From contig OX485808.1 of the NCBI GenBank assembly GCA_950295325.1, positions 9,612,501 through 9,676,500 on the forward strand: a stretch of DNA of 64,000 bases, given 5' to 3'. The stretch's first letter is position 1. Each line of letters starts with the position of its first letter. Positions 12,801 to 25,297 of the stretch are shown here, piece by piece. A program made the translations under genes and the position numbers. Source of the stretch: Polytrichum commune (taxonomy: Eukaryota; Streptophyta; Polytrichopsida; Polytrichales; Polytrichaceae). The notes below the pieces were generated by a model. It searched no databases and was not told the origin of the DNA. It saw nothing but the letters and a program-made list of their open reading frames with translations.

Positions 12801-12972
12801 AGGCGGCCTTCACAATGACATGCATTTCATCTATTTCACATGGTGTGAAATTTTGACAAAAATCCAATGTCCCACATTGAAAGGTTACATGCATCGCGGC
12901 CTCCTTTGTCTCATGCGGTTCGCCCTTTCCAAACCGCACCTTGGTGGGCTTCCTTTCTCTATCAATCGGCAA
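9820..12972 (-). pseudogene. Degenerate chromovirus pol of nested element
   Basis: Same order as the other copies, read on the minus strand: protease-RT connection 12972-12585; RT thumb 12428-12243; hinge units down to about 11790; RNase H 11792-11490; zinc-like block 11257-11042 (YVPQGKLRLSVLKEE, AGHRG); first integrase block about 11000-10788; core 10769-10272 with DQDPKF and the catalytic Glu in AEHVN; C-terminal box about 10230-10000; chromodomain remnant about 9980-9820. There are numerous frameshifts, the RT core is missing and the shared integrase stop is present. Confidence 0.75.
11798..12260 (-). repeat. 229-bp hinge units (3 boundaries)
   Basis: The anchor 'cccactcttgggatagcc' recurs near 11800, 12018 and 12248, spacings of about 218 and 230 bp. 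This element carries one unit more than the outer element at 2858-7299. Confidence 0.7.
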
Positions 12973-13149
12973 GCCCCAACTCCCTTGTGAGTTTTGGGCT
13001 CAAGAAGGACTGGTAGCCTCTTTGTCAACACATGAGACATTTCTCCCATTCATTGAGCCTCAAGGTACAAAAGATTTGGCCTTGGCTTAAGGCTACTAGC
13101 CTTGGCCACAATGCCATCGTCTTACATTCGGTCCTCGGCAACTTGGCTT

Positions 13150-13440
13150 GGCTTGGTCCGCAAAGCCAACTTTAAACATTTCGTCCGCGGGACAAATTGG
13201 TTTGGCGCCACAAAACCAATTTCTAATAGTTTGTCCGCAAAACAAACATGTTTTGCCTTGGTAGCACAAAGCCATCTTCCCACACTCCGTCCGCGGCACG
13301 AACATGAATTGCCTTGGTAGGACAAACCCACCTCCCAACATTCCGTCCGCGGCACAAGTATGATTTGCTTTGGAAGCATAAAGCCACCTTTCAACATTCC
13401 GTCCGCGGCACCAACATGTTTTGCCTAAGTAAAATGGACC
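13150..13440 (-). repeat. 56-bp minisatellite in gag/linker region
   Basis: GTCCGCGG/GTCCGCAA cores lie at 13183, 13233, 13289, 13345 and 13401; the last three steps are exactly 56 bp. Because 56 is not a multiple of three, units shift frame, which fits the overlapping reading frames seen on both strands. Confidence 0.8.
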
Positions 13441-14066
13441 AAACAATTTGCACTCATTTCTTTGGGACCTACTTTGGCTAAAGCCACTTGTGGTGATGCG
13501 CCGCCACACTTCTCTTTGGGACCATCGGCTTCAATGCTCTTGCAAACTTGATGGTCCCCACCATGTCCTCAAGAAGCCTTGGGGACTTAAACAAGGCATC
13601 CACCACCCGCTTTTAAAACCCCACCTAAAAGGATGCATTTCTTAGAAAGCTCGTCCGTTTTAGGTGTATCCTTCATTTGTGCGTTTGAATAGCGCACATA
13701 GGCCTTAAGAGGCCCCGGGTGCCTCATTAGCACCAAGTTCATTTCAACATCCGAACCTTCGAAGCATCTCGAATTGAATTTTCAATCCAACATTAATACC
13801 CTCCAAGGTTTTGGGTGCATTCGGTATTCTAGGCCCCAAATACTATTTGAGGTTTGCGGGAGCCCTTTCAAAGGACACCTCCATTTTCCTCACCGAATTC
13901 ACCGTCATGCCCACCATTACCATTAAAATCAATGGTATGGTCAAACTCCATAAACACATGATCTTTGTTCCAATTTGAGCCTCACAACCTTTTGGAAACC
14001 CCGGGTCACCATCACAACCCTCTTATTTGATAGCCATGCTTCCCTCAAAATGCTAGCTCAAAAATT

Positions 14067-14086
14067 GGAACCCTGCTCTGATACCA
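14067..14086 (-). other. Primer binding site (initiator Met tRNA)
   Basis: On the minus strand TGGTATCAGAGC begins two bases inside the end of LTR E, the usual plant initiator-Met-tRNA primer site of Ty3/gypsy and Ty1/copia elements. It fixes the transcriptional orientation of the nested element as minus. Confidence 0.9.
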
Positions 14087-14088
14087 AG

Positions 14089-15057
14089 TGTCGCAACCCT
14101 TGCTAGCCCCCTTAGCAATCTTGCCAATTTTCCTTTCTAGCAAAGGTTACGAGCGCTAACCCTTCGCATACCGCCATGCTAATGGTTAGCTCCTCTTACC
14201 CCGGACCATATAGCTCATAGGAGGGAACCAACCCTCCTACTTTGCTTTCGGGACTCACCCCTTAATCGGTAACCCATTCCTAGATGTGGACTTCCATCCA
14301 TGGAAGCCCAATCCTATGTTGATCATCGCATTGCCGGAGCAACACTACAACAACCCGAACCATACTAGGCAACTATGGCCTCACAATGGGCCAATGCCCA
14401 TGGACGCCTTGCCGTTTGGCCTCGGGTGGGTGAGGCCACACCACCTCACCCATATAAGCCTCTAGGACTCTACGCGGGGCCCCTACCCCACCGTCAACCA
14501 ACCTCTTGTCTTTACCAAGAGTTGGGGCCAAGTGGACATTTTCCCTTAGCCGCTGGGCCTAGAAGCCCCCACAGCTTCAGACCATCATAACTTCCTTGTA
14601 TGATGTCTGATGCTACCACTTGACCACTCCATCTTCATCTACGCTTCACGTAGATGCCGATGCACTCCTCACTTGCCCCATTCGGGCAAGTGGTGAGGAA
14701 GTTATGCCTGTTTGAACCTTGGCAGTCCCGGGAATCACTCCCAGGCACTGCTGTACCAGGGCGCTGTCCCGGGACAGCGCCCCACTCAAATGGCCATAAC
14801 TCCTAGCTCACGCCTCCGATTGAGGTGTTCTTGAGCATTCTAGAATCACCACGCCATGAGCTACGCATAGCTCATGGCCTTACCCTAGTGCCTCCTAGTC
14901 TCCGTGGGTGGGAGGCGTTCCCAACGCCCGGGGCCCTCACCCACACTAGGATCACTTGGGCCCTCTCACCAACGGCGCCACAAGTCCCGGGTGTCACTCC
15001 GGGGTCCCCCTTGTGCCCATGGTGTTTCGGGCACTCCTCATGGAGAGGTGCGCGACA
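14089..15057 (-). mobile_element. LTR E, 5' LTR of nested element
   Basis: Complete LTR (969 bp) next to the primer site. The right flank TATGG (15058-15062) pairs with 7295-7299. Its start sequence ('ttagcaatcttgcc', 'cctttctagc') matches LTR C and differs from F, G and H, as expected for the two LTRs of a single nested element. Confidence 0.9.
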
Positions 15058-15211
15058 TATGGTCACAATCCACTTGCACATGATCCTTGTTCCAATTTGA
15101 GCCTCACAACCTTTTGGAAACCCCGGGCTCACCATCATAACCCGCATTTTTGATAGCCATGTCTACCTCAAAGTGCTAACTCAAATATTGGAACCCTGCT
15201 CTGATACCAAG

Positions 15212-16184
15212 TGTCGCAACCCTTGCTAAGCCCCTTTGACAATCTTGCCAATTTTCAATTTTAGCAAAGGTAACGAGCGCTACCCATTCGCATTCCGCCA
15301 TGCTTATGGTTAGCTCCTCCTACCCCGAACCTTATAGTTCATAGGAGGGAACCAACCCTCCTACTTTGGTTTTGGGACTCACCCCTTAATCGGTAACCAT
15401 TCCTTAGATGTGGACTTCCATCCATGGAAGTCCAATCCTATGTTGATCATCGCATTGCCGGAGCAACACTACAACAACCCGAACCATACTAGGCAACTAT
15501 GGCCTCACAATGGGCCAATGCCCATGGAGGCCGTGCCGTTCGGCCTCGGGTGGGTGAGGCCACACCACCTCACCCATATAAGCCTCTAGGACTTCACGCG
15601 GGGCCCCTACCCCACCGTCAACCAACCTCTTGTCTCTCTACCAAGAGTTGGGGCCAAGTGGACATTTTCCTTTAGCTGCTGGCCCTAGAACCCCCTAGCA
15701 GCTTCAGACCATCATAACTTCCTTGTATGATGTCTGATCATAACAACCAACCACTCCATCTTCATCTACGCTTCACGTACATGCCGATGGACTCCTCACT
15801 TGCCCCATTCGGGCAAGTGGTGAGGAAGTTATGCCTGTTTGAACCTTGGCAGTCCCGGGAATCACTCCCAGGCACTGCTGTACCAGGGCGCTGTCCCGGG
15901 ACAGCGCCCCACTCAAATGGCCATAACTCCTAGCTCACGCCTCCGATTGAGGTGTTCTTGAGCATTCTAGAATCACCACGCCATGAGCTACGCATAGCTC
16001 ATGGCCTTACCCTAGTGCCTCCTAGTCTCCGTGGGTGGGAGGCGTTCCCAACGCCCGGGGCCCTCACCCACACTAGGATCACTTGGGCCCTCTCACCAAC
16101 GGCGCCACAAGTCCCGGGTGTCACTCCGGGGTCCCCCTTGTGCCCATGGTGTTTCGGGCACTCCTCATGGAGAGGTGCGCGACA
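15212..16184 (-). mobile_element. LTR F, chimeric
   Basis: The left half carries the G/H-type start ('gctaagcccctttgac'). The right half carries E-type markers ('cacgcctccg', 'gagcattctag', 'taccctagtg'), whereas G and H have 'cacacctccg', 'gagctttctag' and 'acccttgtg'. This is the product expected from a crossover between LTR E and an H-type LTR. Confidence 0.8.
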
Positions 16185-16338
16185 TATGGTCACAATCCAC
16201 TTGCACATGATCCTTGTTCCAATTTGAGCCTCACAACCTTTTGGAAACCCCGGGCTCACCATCATAACCCGCATTTTTGATAGCCATGTCTACCTCAAAG
16301 TGCTAACTCAAATATTGGAACCCTGCTCTGATACCAAG

Positions 16339-17311
16339 TGTCGCAACCCTTGCTAAGCCCCTTTGACAATCTTGCCAATTTTCAATTTTAGCAAAGGTAA
16401 CGAGCGCTACCCATTCGCATTCCGCCATGCTTATGGTTAGCTCCTCCTACCCCGAACCTTATAGTTCATAGGAGGGAACCAACCCTCCTACTTTGGTTTT
16501 GGGACTCACCCCTTAATCGGTAACCATTCCTTAGATGTGGACTTCCATCCATGGAAGTCCAATCCTATGTTGATCATCGCATTGCCGGAGCAACACTACA
16601 ACAACCCGAACCATACTAGGCAACTATGGCCTCACAATGGGCCAATGCCCATGGAGGCCGTGCCGTTCGGCCTCGGGTGGGTGAGGCCACACCACCTCAC
16701 CCATATAAGCCTCTAGGACTTCACGCGGGGCCCCTACCCCACCGTCAACCAACCTCTTGTCTCTCTACCAAGAGTTGCGGCCAAGTGGACATTTTCCTTT
16801 AGCTGCTGGGCCTAGAACCCCCTAGCAGCTTCAGACCATCATAACTTCCTTGTATGATGTCTGATCATAACAACCAACCACTCCATCTTCATCTACGCTT
16901 CACGTACATGCCGATGGACTCCTCACTTGCCCCATTCGGGCAAGTGGTGAGGAAGTTATGCCTGTTTGAACCTTGGCAGTCCCGGGAATCACTCCCAGGC
17001 ACTGCTGTACCAGGGCGCTGTCCCGGGACAGCGCCCCACTCAAATGGCCATAACTCCTAGCTCACACCTCCGATTGAGGTGTTCTTGAGCTTTCTAGAAT
17101 CACCACACCATGAGCTACGCATAACTGATGGCCTTACCCTTGTGCCTCCTAGTCTCCGTGGGTGGGAGGCGTTCCCAACGCCCGGGGCCCTCACCCACAC
17201 TAGGATCACTTGGGCCCTCTCACCAACGGCGCCACAAGTCCCGGGTGTCACTCCGGGGTCCCCCTTGTGCCCATGGTGTTTCGGGCACTCCTCATGGAGA
17301 GGTGCGCGACA
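16339..17311 (-). mobile_element. LTR G
   Basis: Middle LTR of the triplication, 973 bp, with H-type markers throughout and nearly identical to LTR H, so it is a recent duplicate. Confidence 0.85.
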
Positions 17312-17465
17312 TATGGTCACAATCCACTTGCACATGATCCTTGTTCCAATTTGAGCCTCACAACCTTTTGGAAACCCCGGGCTCACCATCATAACCCGCA
17401 TTTTTGATAGCCATGTCTACCTCAAAGTGCTAACTCAAATATTGGAACCCTGCTCTGATACCAAG

Positions 17466-18438
17466 TGTCGCAACCCTTGCTAAGCCCCTTTGACAATCTT
17501 GCCAATTTTCAATTTTAGCAAAGGTAACGAGCGCTACCCATTCGCATTCCGCCATGCTTATGGTTAGCTCCTCCTACCCCGAACCTTATAGTTCATAGGA
17601 GGGAACCAACCCTCCTACTTTGGTTTTGGGACTCACCCCTTAATCGGTAACCATTCCTTAGATGTGGACTTCCATCCATGGAAGTCCAATCCTATGTTGA
17701 TCATCGCATTGCCGGAGCAACACTACAACAACCCGAACCATACTAGGCAACTATGGCCTCACAATGGGCCAATGCCCATGGAGGCCGTGCCGTTCGGCCT
17801 CGGGTGGGTGAGGCCACACCACCTCACCCATATAAGCCTCTAGGACTTCACGCGGGGCCCCTACCCCACCGTCAACCAACCTCTTGTCTCTCTACCAAGA
17901 GTTGCGGCCAAGTGGACATTTTCCTTTAGCTGCTGGGCCTAGAACCCCCTAGCAGCTTCAGACCATCATAACTTCCTTGTATGATGTCTGATCATAACAA
18001 CCAACCACTCCATCTTCATCTACGCTTCACGTACATGCCGATGGACTCCTCACTTGCCCCATTCGGGCAAGTGGTGAGGAAGTTATGCCTGTTTGAACCT
18101 TGGCAGTCCCGGGAATCACTCCCAGGCACTGCTGTACCAGGGCGCTGTCCCGGGACAGCGCCCCACTCAAATGGCCATAACTCCTAGCTCACACCTCCGA
18201 TTGAGGTGTTCTTGAGCTTTCTAGAATCACCACACCATGAGCTACGCATAACTGATGGCCTTACCCTTGTGCCTCCTAGTCTCCGTGGGTGGGAGGCGTT
18301 CCCAACGCCCGGGGCCCTCACCCACACTAGGATCACTTGGGCCCTCTCACCAACGGACCCACAAGTCCCGGGTGTCACTCCGGCGTCCCCCTTGTGCCCA
18401 TGGTGTTTCGGGCACTCCTCATGGAGAGGTGTGCGACA
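17466..18438 (-). mobile_element. LTR H, right end of first block
   Basis: Ends in GTGCGACA and is followed by CTCAC (18439-18443), which matches the five bases before LTR B. H is therefore the outer 5' LTR of the block 1968-18438. The terminus has one substitution (TGCGACA after GGTG). Confidence 0.85.
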
Positions 18439-18465
18439 CTCACGCCTCTCTATGGACTGCGGCAG
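18439..18465. other. 27 bp of host DNA between two insertions
   Basis: Holds CTCAC (partner of 1963-1967) at its left and GGCAG (partner of 32439-32443) at its right. It is the only host DNA left between the first and second retroelement blocks. Confidence 0.75.
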
Positions 18466-19441
18466 TGTCGCAACCCTTGCTAGCCCCCCCTTGACCATCT
18501 TGCCAATTTTCAATTCTAGCAAAGGTTACGAGTCGCTAACCCTTCGCATTCCGCCATGCTAATGGATAGCTCCTCTTACCCCGGACCAATAGTTCATAGG
18601 AGGGAACCAACCCTCCTACTTTGCTTTCAGGACTCACCCCTTAATCGGTAACGCATTTCCCCAATGTGGACTTCCATCCATGGAAGTCCAATCCTATGTT
18701 GATCATCGCGTTGCCGGAGCAACACTACAACAACCCGAACCATACTAGGCAACTATGGCCTCACAATGGGCCAATGCCCATGGACGCCTTGCCGTTTGGC
18801 CTCGGGTGGGTGAGGCCACACCACCTCACCCATATAAGCCTCTAGGACTCTACGCGGGGCCCCTACCCCACCGTCAACCAACCTCTTGTCTCTCTACCAA
18901 GAGTTGGGGCCAAGTGGACATTTTCCCCTTAGCCGCTGGGCCTAGAAGCCCCCCACAGCTTCAGACCATCATAACTTCCTTGTATGATGTCTGATGCTAA
19001 CACTTGACCACTCCATCTTCATCTACGCTTCACGTAGATGCCGATGGACTCCTCACTTGCCCCATTTGGGCAAGTCGTGAGGAAGTTATGCGTGTTTGAA
19101 CCTTGGCAGTCCCGGGAATCACTCCCAGGCACTCCTGTACCAGGGCGCTGTCCCGGGACAGCGCCCCACTCAAATGGCCATAACTCCTAGCTCACACCTC
19201 CGATTGAGGTGTTCTTGAGCATTCTAGAATCACCACGCCATGAGCTACGCATAACTCATGGCCTTACCCTTGTGCCTCCTAGTCTCCGTGGGTGGGAGGC
19301 GTTCCCAACGCCCGGGGCCCTCACCCACACTAGGATCACTTGGGCCCTCTCACCAACGGCGCCACAAGTCCCGGGTGTCACTCCGGGGTCCCCCTTGTGC
19401 CCATGGTGCTTCGGGCACTCCTCATGGAGAGGTGCGCGACA
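18466..19441 (-). mobile_element. LTR I, left end of second block
   Basis: Complete 976-bp LTR preceded by GGCAG and followed by the internal 3' end 'ctcacccccaccaaacgg', whose reverse complement is the purine-rich tract expected beside a 3' LTR. It is thus the 3' LTR of a minus-strand element. Confidence 0.9.
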
Positions 19442-20249
19442 CTCACCCCCACCAAACGGAGTCGATGCCCTCATCGACTATACTCGTAGTCGGCACACCA
19501 ATTCTCAAGTTGCCATCCTCTATGGTGCGGCATTGTGTTTACCTTAGGGCGCGACCCCCACAATGCATCTTCAAATTTGGCATAGTCCCAAAGGTGTCGT
19601 TCCTAGGTGGTCCGTTAGCGACCTTGGATCTCTCATCCAAGGACCTAACCTATACTAGACCCACCTACTTTGGGACTCACTTGGGTTGCCCCTCCTTTGG
19701 GGCCTCCCCCGTTAGGCTCCACTAGCCTAACATGACACATCTAGGCGAGACCTCAACGCTTCCACTAAGTTGGCTCGGTTGCAACTCCGAGATGGCTTTC
19801 CATTGTTAAGCCACGCCTCGATCGCACGGGGGTGATGCCAAGTCCCGCCCGACTCGGTTCCCACTTTGCTCTTTCGAGACATGGGTTCATGACTCCCATG
19901 CGCCAACTCTCGTTAGCTCGCGGGTAGCACTTTTATGAGCACGCGCCATCACCTTGTCCCCGCCCGGACAAGCCCACGGCTAAGAAGTTTTTTGGTTTTA
20001 TCCAAGGCCCCTCCTAGCCATGGCCCCAATTACTCGGCTTACCCAACCTAGTTTGGGATATCTATTCCCCCTCTTCCACTAACCAAGCACAAGTACAAGA
20101 CTAGGACCTCATCTCGTACTTTTCTCTTTGCACCACTAAAGTTTGGACTTTATTCCCTCAAGCCAAAGAACAAGTTCATGTTGTGGAGGAATTAGCCTCG
20201 AAGCTAAGTGTGCTACTAGCGTCTCTCCCCCACTAAAGGAGATTGATGT

Positions 20250-23049
20250 CCTCATCAATGCCTACGCTTCATTTTATTGGAATGTCTAGCCTTAGTTTCT
20301 TCAAAGTGCTTTACCAATTCCTTGGCGTTCATCATGTCTCTTGCCGCTACCCAAAGGACTTCTTTCTCATGGTATCCTCACCATTTCACCAAGTACTCCT
20401 TTGTCCATTTTTCTTTCCTTTTCATTTGGGCTTCCTACACTTGAGGATGCCCTCCTACCTCATGTTCCAAATGACGTCCACAAGGTCGGGAGGTGGCCTA
20501 ATCACTTGCTTGTGATCGGGCCACAAGGTGTCGTCCTAAAATGACTTTCGTAATGAGACATGGAATGTCGGATGCACTTTGATGTCCGGCGGTAATTCCA
20601 ACTTATACATGTCCTTGAACACTTGTTCCACAATGGAAAACGAAGCTCCAATTTTGGACATGAACTTTTGGAGCGAGGTCTTCCGGCTAAGTGAAGTTGT
20701 TCACATTCAACAACACCTTTTGGCCCACCTCATTCTCCACTTCGCGTCTTCCAGCATTGATTTGCACTCCGTAGCACCTTCGGGCTTTCTCCACCAACAA
20801 CTTGGTCATCTCCAAGACTTGTTCACGCTTCTTGGCCAAGTCCTCACCATCTTGGTTGAACTCTAGTGTTGAATGTGCCCCCTCGAGAGCTAGGTTAATA
20901 GGTTGGAGCGCATCCACTCCATAAGCCACCACCAAAGACCACCCCTTGGTAGCCAAGTGCGTGGCTACATTGCAATTACACTCCGCTCGACCCACATAGT
21001 CCGCCCAATCTCCTTGGTCTGCCCCCACCAAGTTCCTCAAGTATTGCTTCAAGACTCCATTCACACGCTCCGCTTTCCCATTCATTTGGGAATGCAAGGC
21101 CGTGCTAAACCTTAGTTTCATTCCGACCTCCTTAGAGAAATGCATTGAAAATGCACTTGTGAACTTTGGATCTTGATCCCACACAATCACTCTTGGCAAC
21201 CCGTGGTGCCTCAACCATCTTTTGAGAAAAGGCTATGCGGTCTCCAACGCGGTGGCGGTTCCCACAATCGGCACCATGTGTGCCCACTTGGCAAACCGCT
21301 CTACCATCAACAAGATGGCATCATACCCATGTGACTCCGGCAAACTTGCGATCAAGTCCATGCACATACTATGCCATGGTGCCGACGGGATAGGCACGGT
21401 TGCAAGAAACCGCCTTGCTTTTGGTAAGAGGCTCGGTTCACTTGGCACTTTATTCACGCCTTCACAAAGTGGGTTATATCCAACTTTACGCACCGCCAAT
21501 GGTACCTCTTTGACACCATTCTATGGTGGTTTTTTTTTCTCCTCTATGGCCGGCAATAGGACTATCATATTCCTGCTTCAAAACCGATAGCCTCAACTTG
21601 CCTTGTGGCACATACCCCCAACTTTGCTTGCACTTGAACAATCCGTCCACCAACTTAACCTCTTTGAGCACCTTGCTCTTGCGAAGCTCACCTAAAAGCT
21701 TTTGTGCTTCGGGGTAGTTAATTTACCCCTCCCGTATCTTGCATCACAAGTTTCCTTCGCCGGCACACATTAGCCACAAGGTTTGGATGGTTCTCATTGC
21801 TTGGAACTCTTCCGGTCTACTTCGCGCATCCGGCACCACATTTCCACGGTCCGGTTTGTGGATCAAATCCACCTTCTTAAGCGCCAAACTATCATGCCAC
21901 CGCAATGACTCGGCGCTCACTTGCGCTTGTATGTCAAAATTCTTTTAGGGCACATTGTCCATGTAGACCTTTGCTTTGTGCGACCCCAAATAGTGTCGCC
22001 ACATCTTCAAGCAATGCACTACGACAAAGAAGTTCTTTGTCATGAGTTGGTTGTGTTCTTTGACAACCATCGAGCTTCATACTCCCATATGCAATGGCCA
22101 TCCATCTTATGCATAATCCACCATTGGCAAAGTCACTCACCCCCTTATGCACCTTAAAAGGTTTATCAAACTCGGCGAACTTGAGCACGGGCGGCGAAGA
22201 GAACTTAGTCTTAAGCTCCCCAAGGACTTGGTGACAAGGCTCATCCCACTCTTGGGATAGCCATTTCTTTCACAAGTTGTCAAGGTCGGACAATCATGGA
22301 CCTTCATGCTCCCATATGCAATGGCCATACGTCTTGCATCAACATCCGCCAATGGTAAAGTCGCTCGCCCCCGTATGCACCTCAAAAGGTTTGTCAAAGT
22401 CCGCGAACTTGAGCACGGGCGGCGTAGAGAACTTGGTCTTAAGCTCCTCAAGGACTTGGTGGCAAGGCTCATCCCACTCTTGGGATAGCCATTTTTCAAC
22501 AAATTGACTAAGGTTCTAGCAACCTTAGAAAAACCTCGAATGAAGTGGTGGTAGTAGTTGGCTAGGGCAACAAATGACCTAAGCCCTTTTCTTGAGTCAA
22601 GGACCAATTCTCCTTTTGGATGGCCTTGATATTCTTCATGTTTGTCACCAACTTCCTTTGTCACCACATACCTCTAGAACTCAATCTCTTGTTGAGCAAA
22701 GTTATTTTTCACTTCTTGGCGGTAACTTTTGGGCAACACATTGGTGAATACATCATTGTATCTCACCAACATCCCACCAAAGTGGTTTAGGGGAGGCCCA
22801 TCTTTCCTAGCCTCCCCATAAGTTCTATCGAGTTGCTCCAATTGAACCACGACCCTTATGTTGGCCATTTTTCATTTGGTCCATTAAGACCAAATTCAAC
22901 TTGGGTCCTCCTACCATAGGAGTCCTTATCAATTTGAACTTCATCTCTTTGCCATTATGACACATCATAATGCACCGCAAGCACACCGGCTTGCACCTCA
23001 CATCTCTCATGTGAATTTCAAAGAAGGTGACCTTTCCAATGACATGCAC
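20250..23049 (-). pseudogene. Degenerate chromovirus pol, third copy
   Basis: Minus strand: protease-RT connection 23049-22674 (MVGGPKLNLVLMDQMK; DVFTNVLPK) runs almost directly into the RT thumb 22667-22480, so the RT core is deleted. Then RNase H 22188-21934, zinc-like block 21671-21486, integrase first block 21499-21233 ([15 protein letters not shown]), core 21214-20687 (WDQDPKF, KAERVN), C-terminal box about 20670-20480 and chromodomain remnant about 20430-20260. A TAG at 21235-21233 splits integrase. Two hinge-unit boundaries lie near 22244 and 22473. Confidence 0.75.
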
Positions 23050-23394
23050 CTCATTTATTTCACATAGAGTGAAATCTTGACAAAAATCTAATGTCCCACA
23101 TCAAAAGGTTACATGCATCGCCGCCTCCTTTGCTTCATGCGGTTCGCCCTTTGCAAACCATACCTTGGTGGGCTTGCCGGCTCTACCCGTCGGCAAGCCC
23201 CAACCCCCTTGTGAGCTTTGGGCTCATGAGAGAGTCCGTTGCCTCTTTGACAACTCATGAGACATATCTCCCATTCATTTGAGCCTCAAGGTATACATGA
23301 CTTGGCCTTGGCTTAAGGCTACTAGCCTTGGCCACAAAGCCACCATCTAATTCTCGGTCCACCGCAACAATATGTTTTGGCTCGGTCCGCAAAG

Positions 23395-23650
23395 CCAACT
23401 TTTAACATTCCGTCCGTGGAACGAATTGGTTTAGTGCCACGAAAACAATTTCTAATAGTTTGTCCGCAAAACAAACATGTTTTCCCTTCATAGCACAAAG
23501 CCACCTTCCCACACTCCGTCTGCGGCACGAACATGAATTGCCTTGGTAGGACAAACCCACCTCCCAACATTCCGTCCGCGGCATGATTATGATTTGCCTT
23601 GGAAGCATAAAGCCACCTTTCAACATTCCGTTAGCGGCACCAACATGTTT
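23395..23650 (-). repeat. 56-bp minisatellite in gag/linker region
   Basis: Variants of TCCGTCCGCGGCA recur about every 56 bp, with units around 23408, 23460, 23516, 23572 and 23628. Several cores are mutated (GTCCGTGG, GTCTGCGG, GTTAGCGG), so this copy is older or more diverged. Confidence 0.7.
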
Positions 23651-23859
23651 TGCCTAAGTAAAATGGACCAAACAATTAACACTCATTTCTTTGGGACCTA
23701 CTTTGGCTAAAGCCACTTGTGGTGATGCGCCGCCAAACTTCTCTTTGGGACCATCGGCTTCAATGCTCTTGCAAACTTGATGGTCCCCACCATGTCCTCA
23801 AGAAGCCTTAGGGACTTAAACAAGGCATTCACCACCCGCTTTTAAAACCCCACCTAAAA

Positions 23860-24833
23860 TGTCGCAACCCTTGCTAGTCCCCCTTGACAATCTTGCCAAT
23901 TTTCAATTCTAGCAAAGGTTACGAGCGCTAACCATTCGCATTCCGCCAAGCTAATGGTTAGGTCCTCCTACCCCGGACCATATAGTTCATAGGTGGGGAA
24001 CCAACCCTCCTACTTTCCTTTCGGGACTCACCCCTTAATCGGTAACCAATTCCCAAATGTGGACTTCCATCCATGGAAGTCCAATCCTATGTTGATCATC
24101 GCATTGCCGGAGCAACACTACAACAACCCGAACCATACTAGGCAACTATGGCCTCACATTGGGCCGATGCCCATGGAGGCCGTGCCGTTCGGCCTCGGGT
24201 GGGTGAGGCCACACCACCTCACCCATATAAGCCTCTAGGACTCTACGCGGGGCCCCTACCCCACCGTCAACCAACCTCTTGTCTCTCTACCAAGAGTTGG
24301 GGCCAAGTGGACATTTTCCTTTAGCTGCTGGGCCTAGAACCCCCCAGCAGCTTCAGATCATCATAACTTCCTTGTATGATGTCTGATCATAACAACCAAC
24401 CACTCCATCCTCATCTACGCTTCACGTAGATGCCGATGGACTCCTCACTTGCCCCATTCGGGCAAGTGGTGAGGAAGTTATGCCTGTTTGAACCTTGGCA
24501 GTCCCGGGAATCACTCCCAGGCACTGCTGTACCAGGGCGCTGTCCCGGGACAGCGCCCCACTCAAATGGCCATAACTCCTAGCTCACACCTCCGAATGAG
24601 GTGTTCTTGAGCATTCTAGAATCACCACGCCATGAGCTACGCATAGCTCATGGCCTTACCCTTGTGCCTCCTAGTCTCCGTGGGTGGGAGGCGTTCTCAA
24701 CGCCCGGGGCCCTCACCCACACTAGGATCACTTGGGCCCTCTCACCAACGGCGCCACAAGTCCCGGGTGTCACTCCGGGGTCCCCCTTGTGCCCATGGTG
24801 TTTCGGGCACTCCTCATGGAGAGGTGCGCGACA
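23860..24833 (-). mobile_element. Solo LTR J
   Basis: Complete 974-bp LTR inserted inside the third internal region: 'cccacctaaaa' before it and 'taaatggatgcatttc' after it restore the uninterrupted order seen near 13620. The flanks TAAAA and TAAAT match at four of five positions, consistent with a target duplication carrying one later substitution. Confidence 0.8.
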
Positions 24834-25297
24834 TAAATGGATGCATTTCTTAGAAAGCTCGTCCGTTTTAGGTGTATCCTTCATTTGTGCGTTTGAATAG
24901 CGCACATAGGCCTTAAGAGGCCCCGGGTGCCTCATTAGCACCAAATTCATTCCAACATCAATACCTTCCAAGCATTTCGAATTGGAATTTCAATCCAACA
25001 TTAATGCCCTCCAAGGTTTTGGGTGCTTTCGGTATTCTAGGCCCCAAATGTTTTTTGAGGTTTGAGGGAGCCCTTTCAAAGCACTCCTCCATTTTCCTTA
25101 CCAAATCCACCCTCATGCCCACCATTGTCATTAGAACCAATGGTATGGTCAAATTCCACTTGCATATGATCCTTGTTCCAATTTGAGTCTCACAACCTTT
25201 TGGAAACCCCGGGCTCACCATCATAACCCGCTTATTTGATAGCCATGCTTCCCTCAAAGTGCTAGCTCAAAAATTGGAACCCTGCTCTGATACCAAG
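24834..25297 (-). mobile_element. Leader and primer site of third element
   Basis: Resumed internal region after solo LTR J. The primer binding site (TGGTATCAGAGC on the minus strand) lies at about 25276-25295, next to LTR K. Confidence 0.85.

Larger units (their letters stand above)
15058..18438 (-). repeat. 1127-bp tandem triplication of leader plus LTR
   Basis: Three units start at 15058, 16185 and 17312, each made of a 154-bp leader with primer site followed by a 973-bp LTR. Matching words recur at exactly 1127 bp. The copies differ by only a few bases. The array most simply arose by unequal recombination between LTR E and the LTR now at the right end. Confidence 0.9.
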
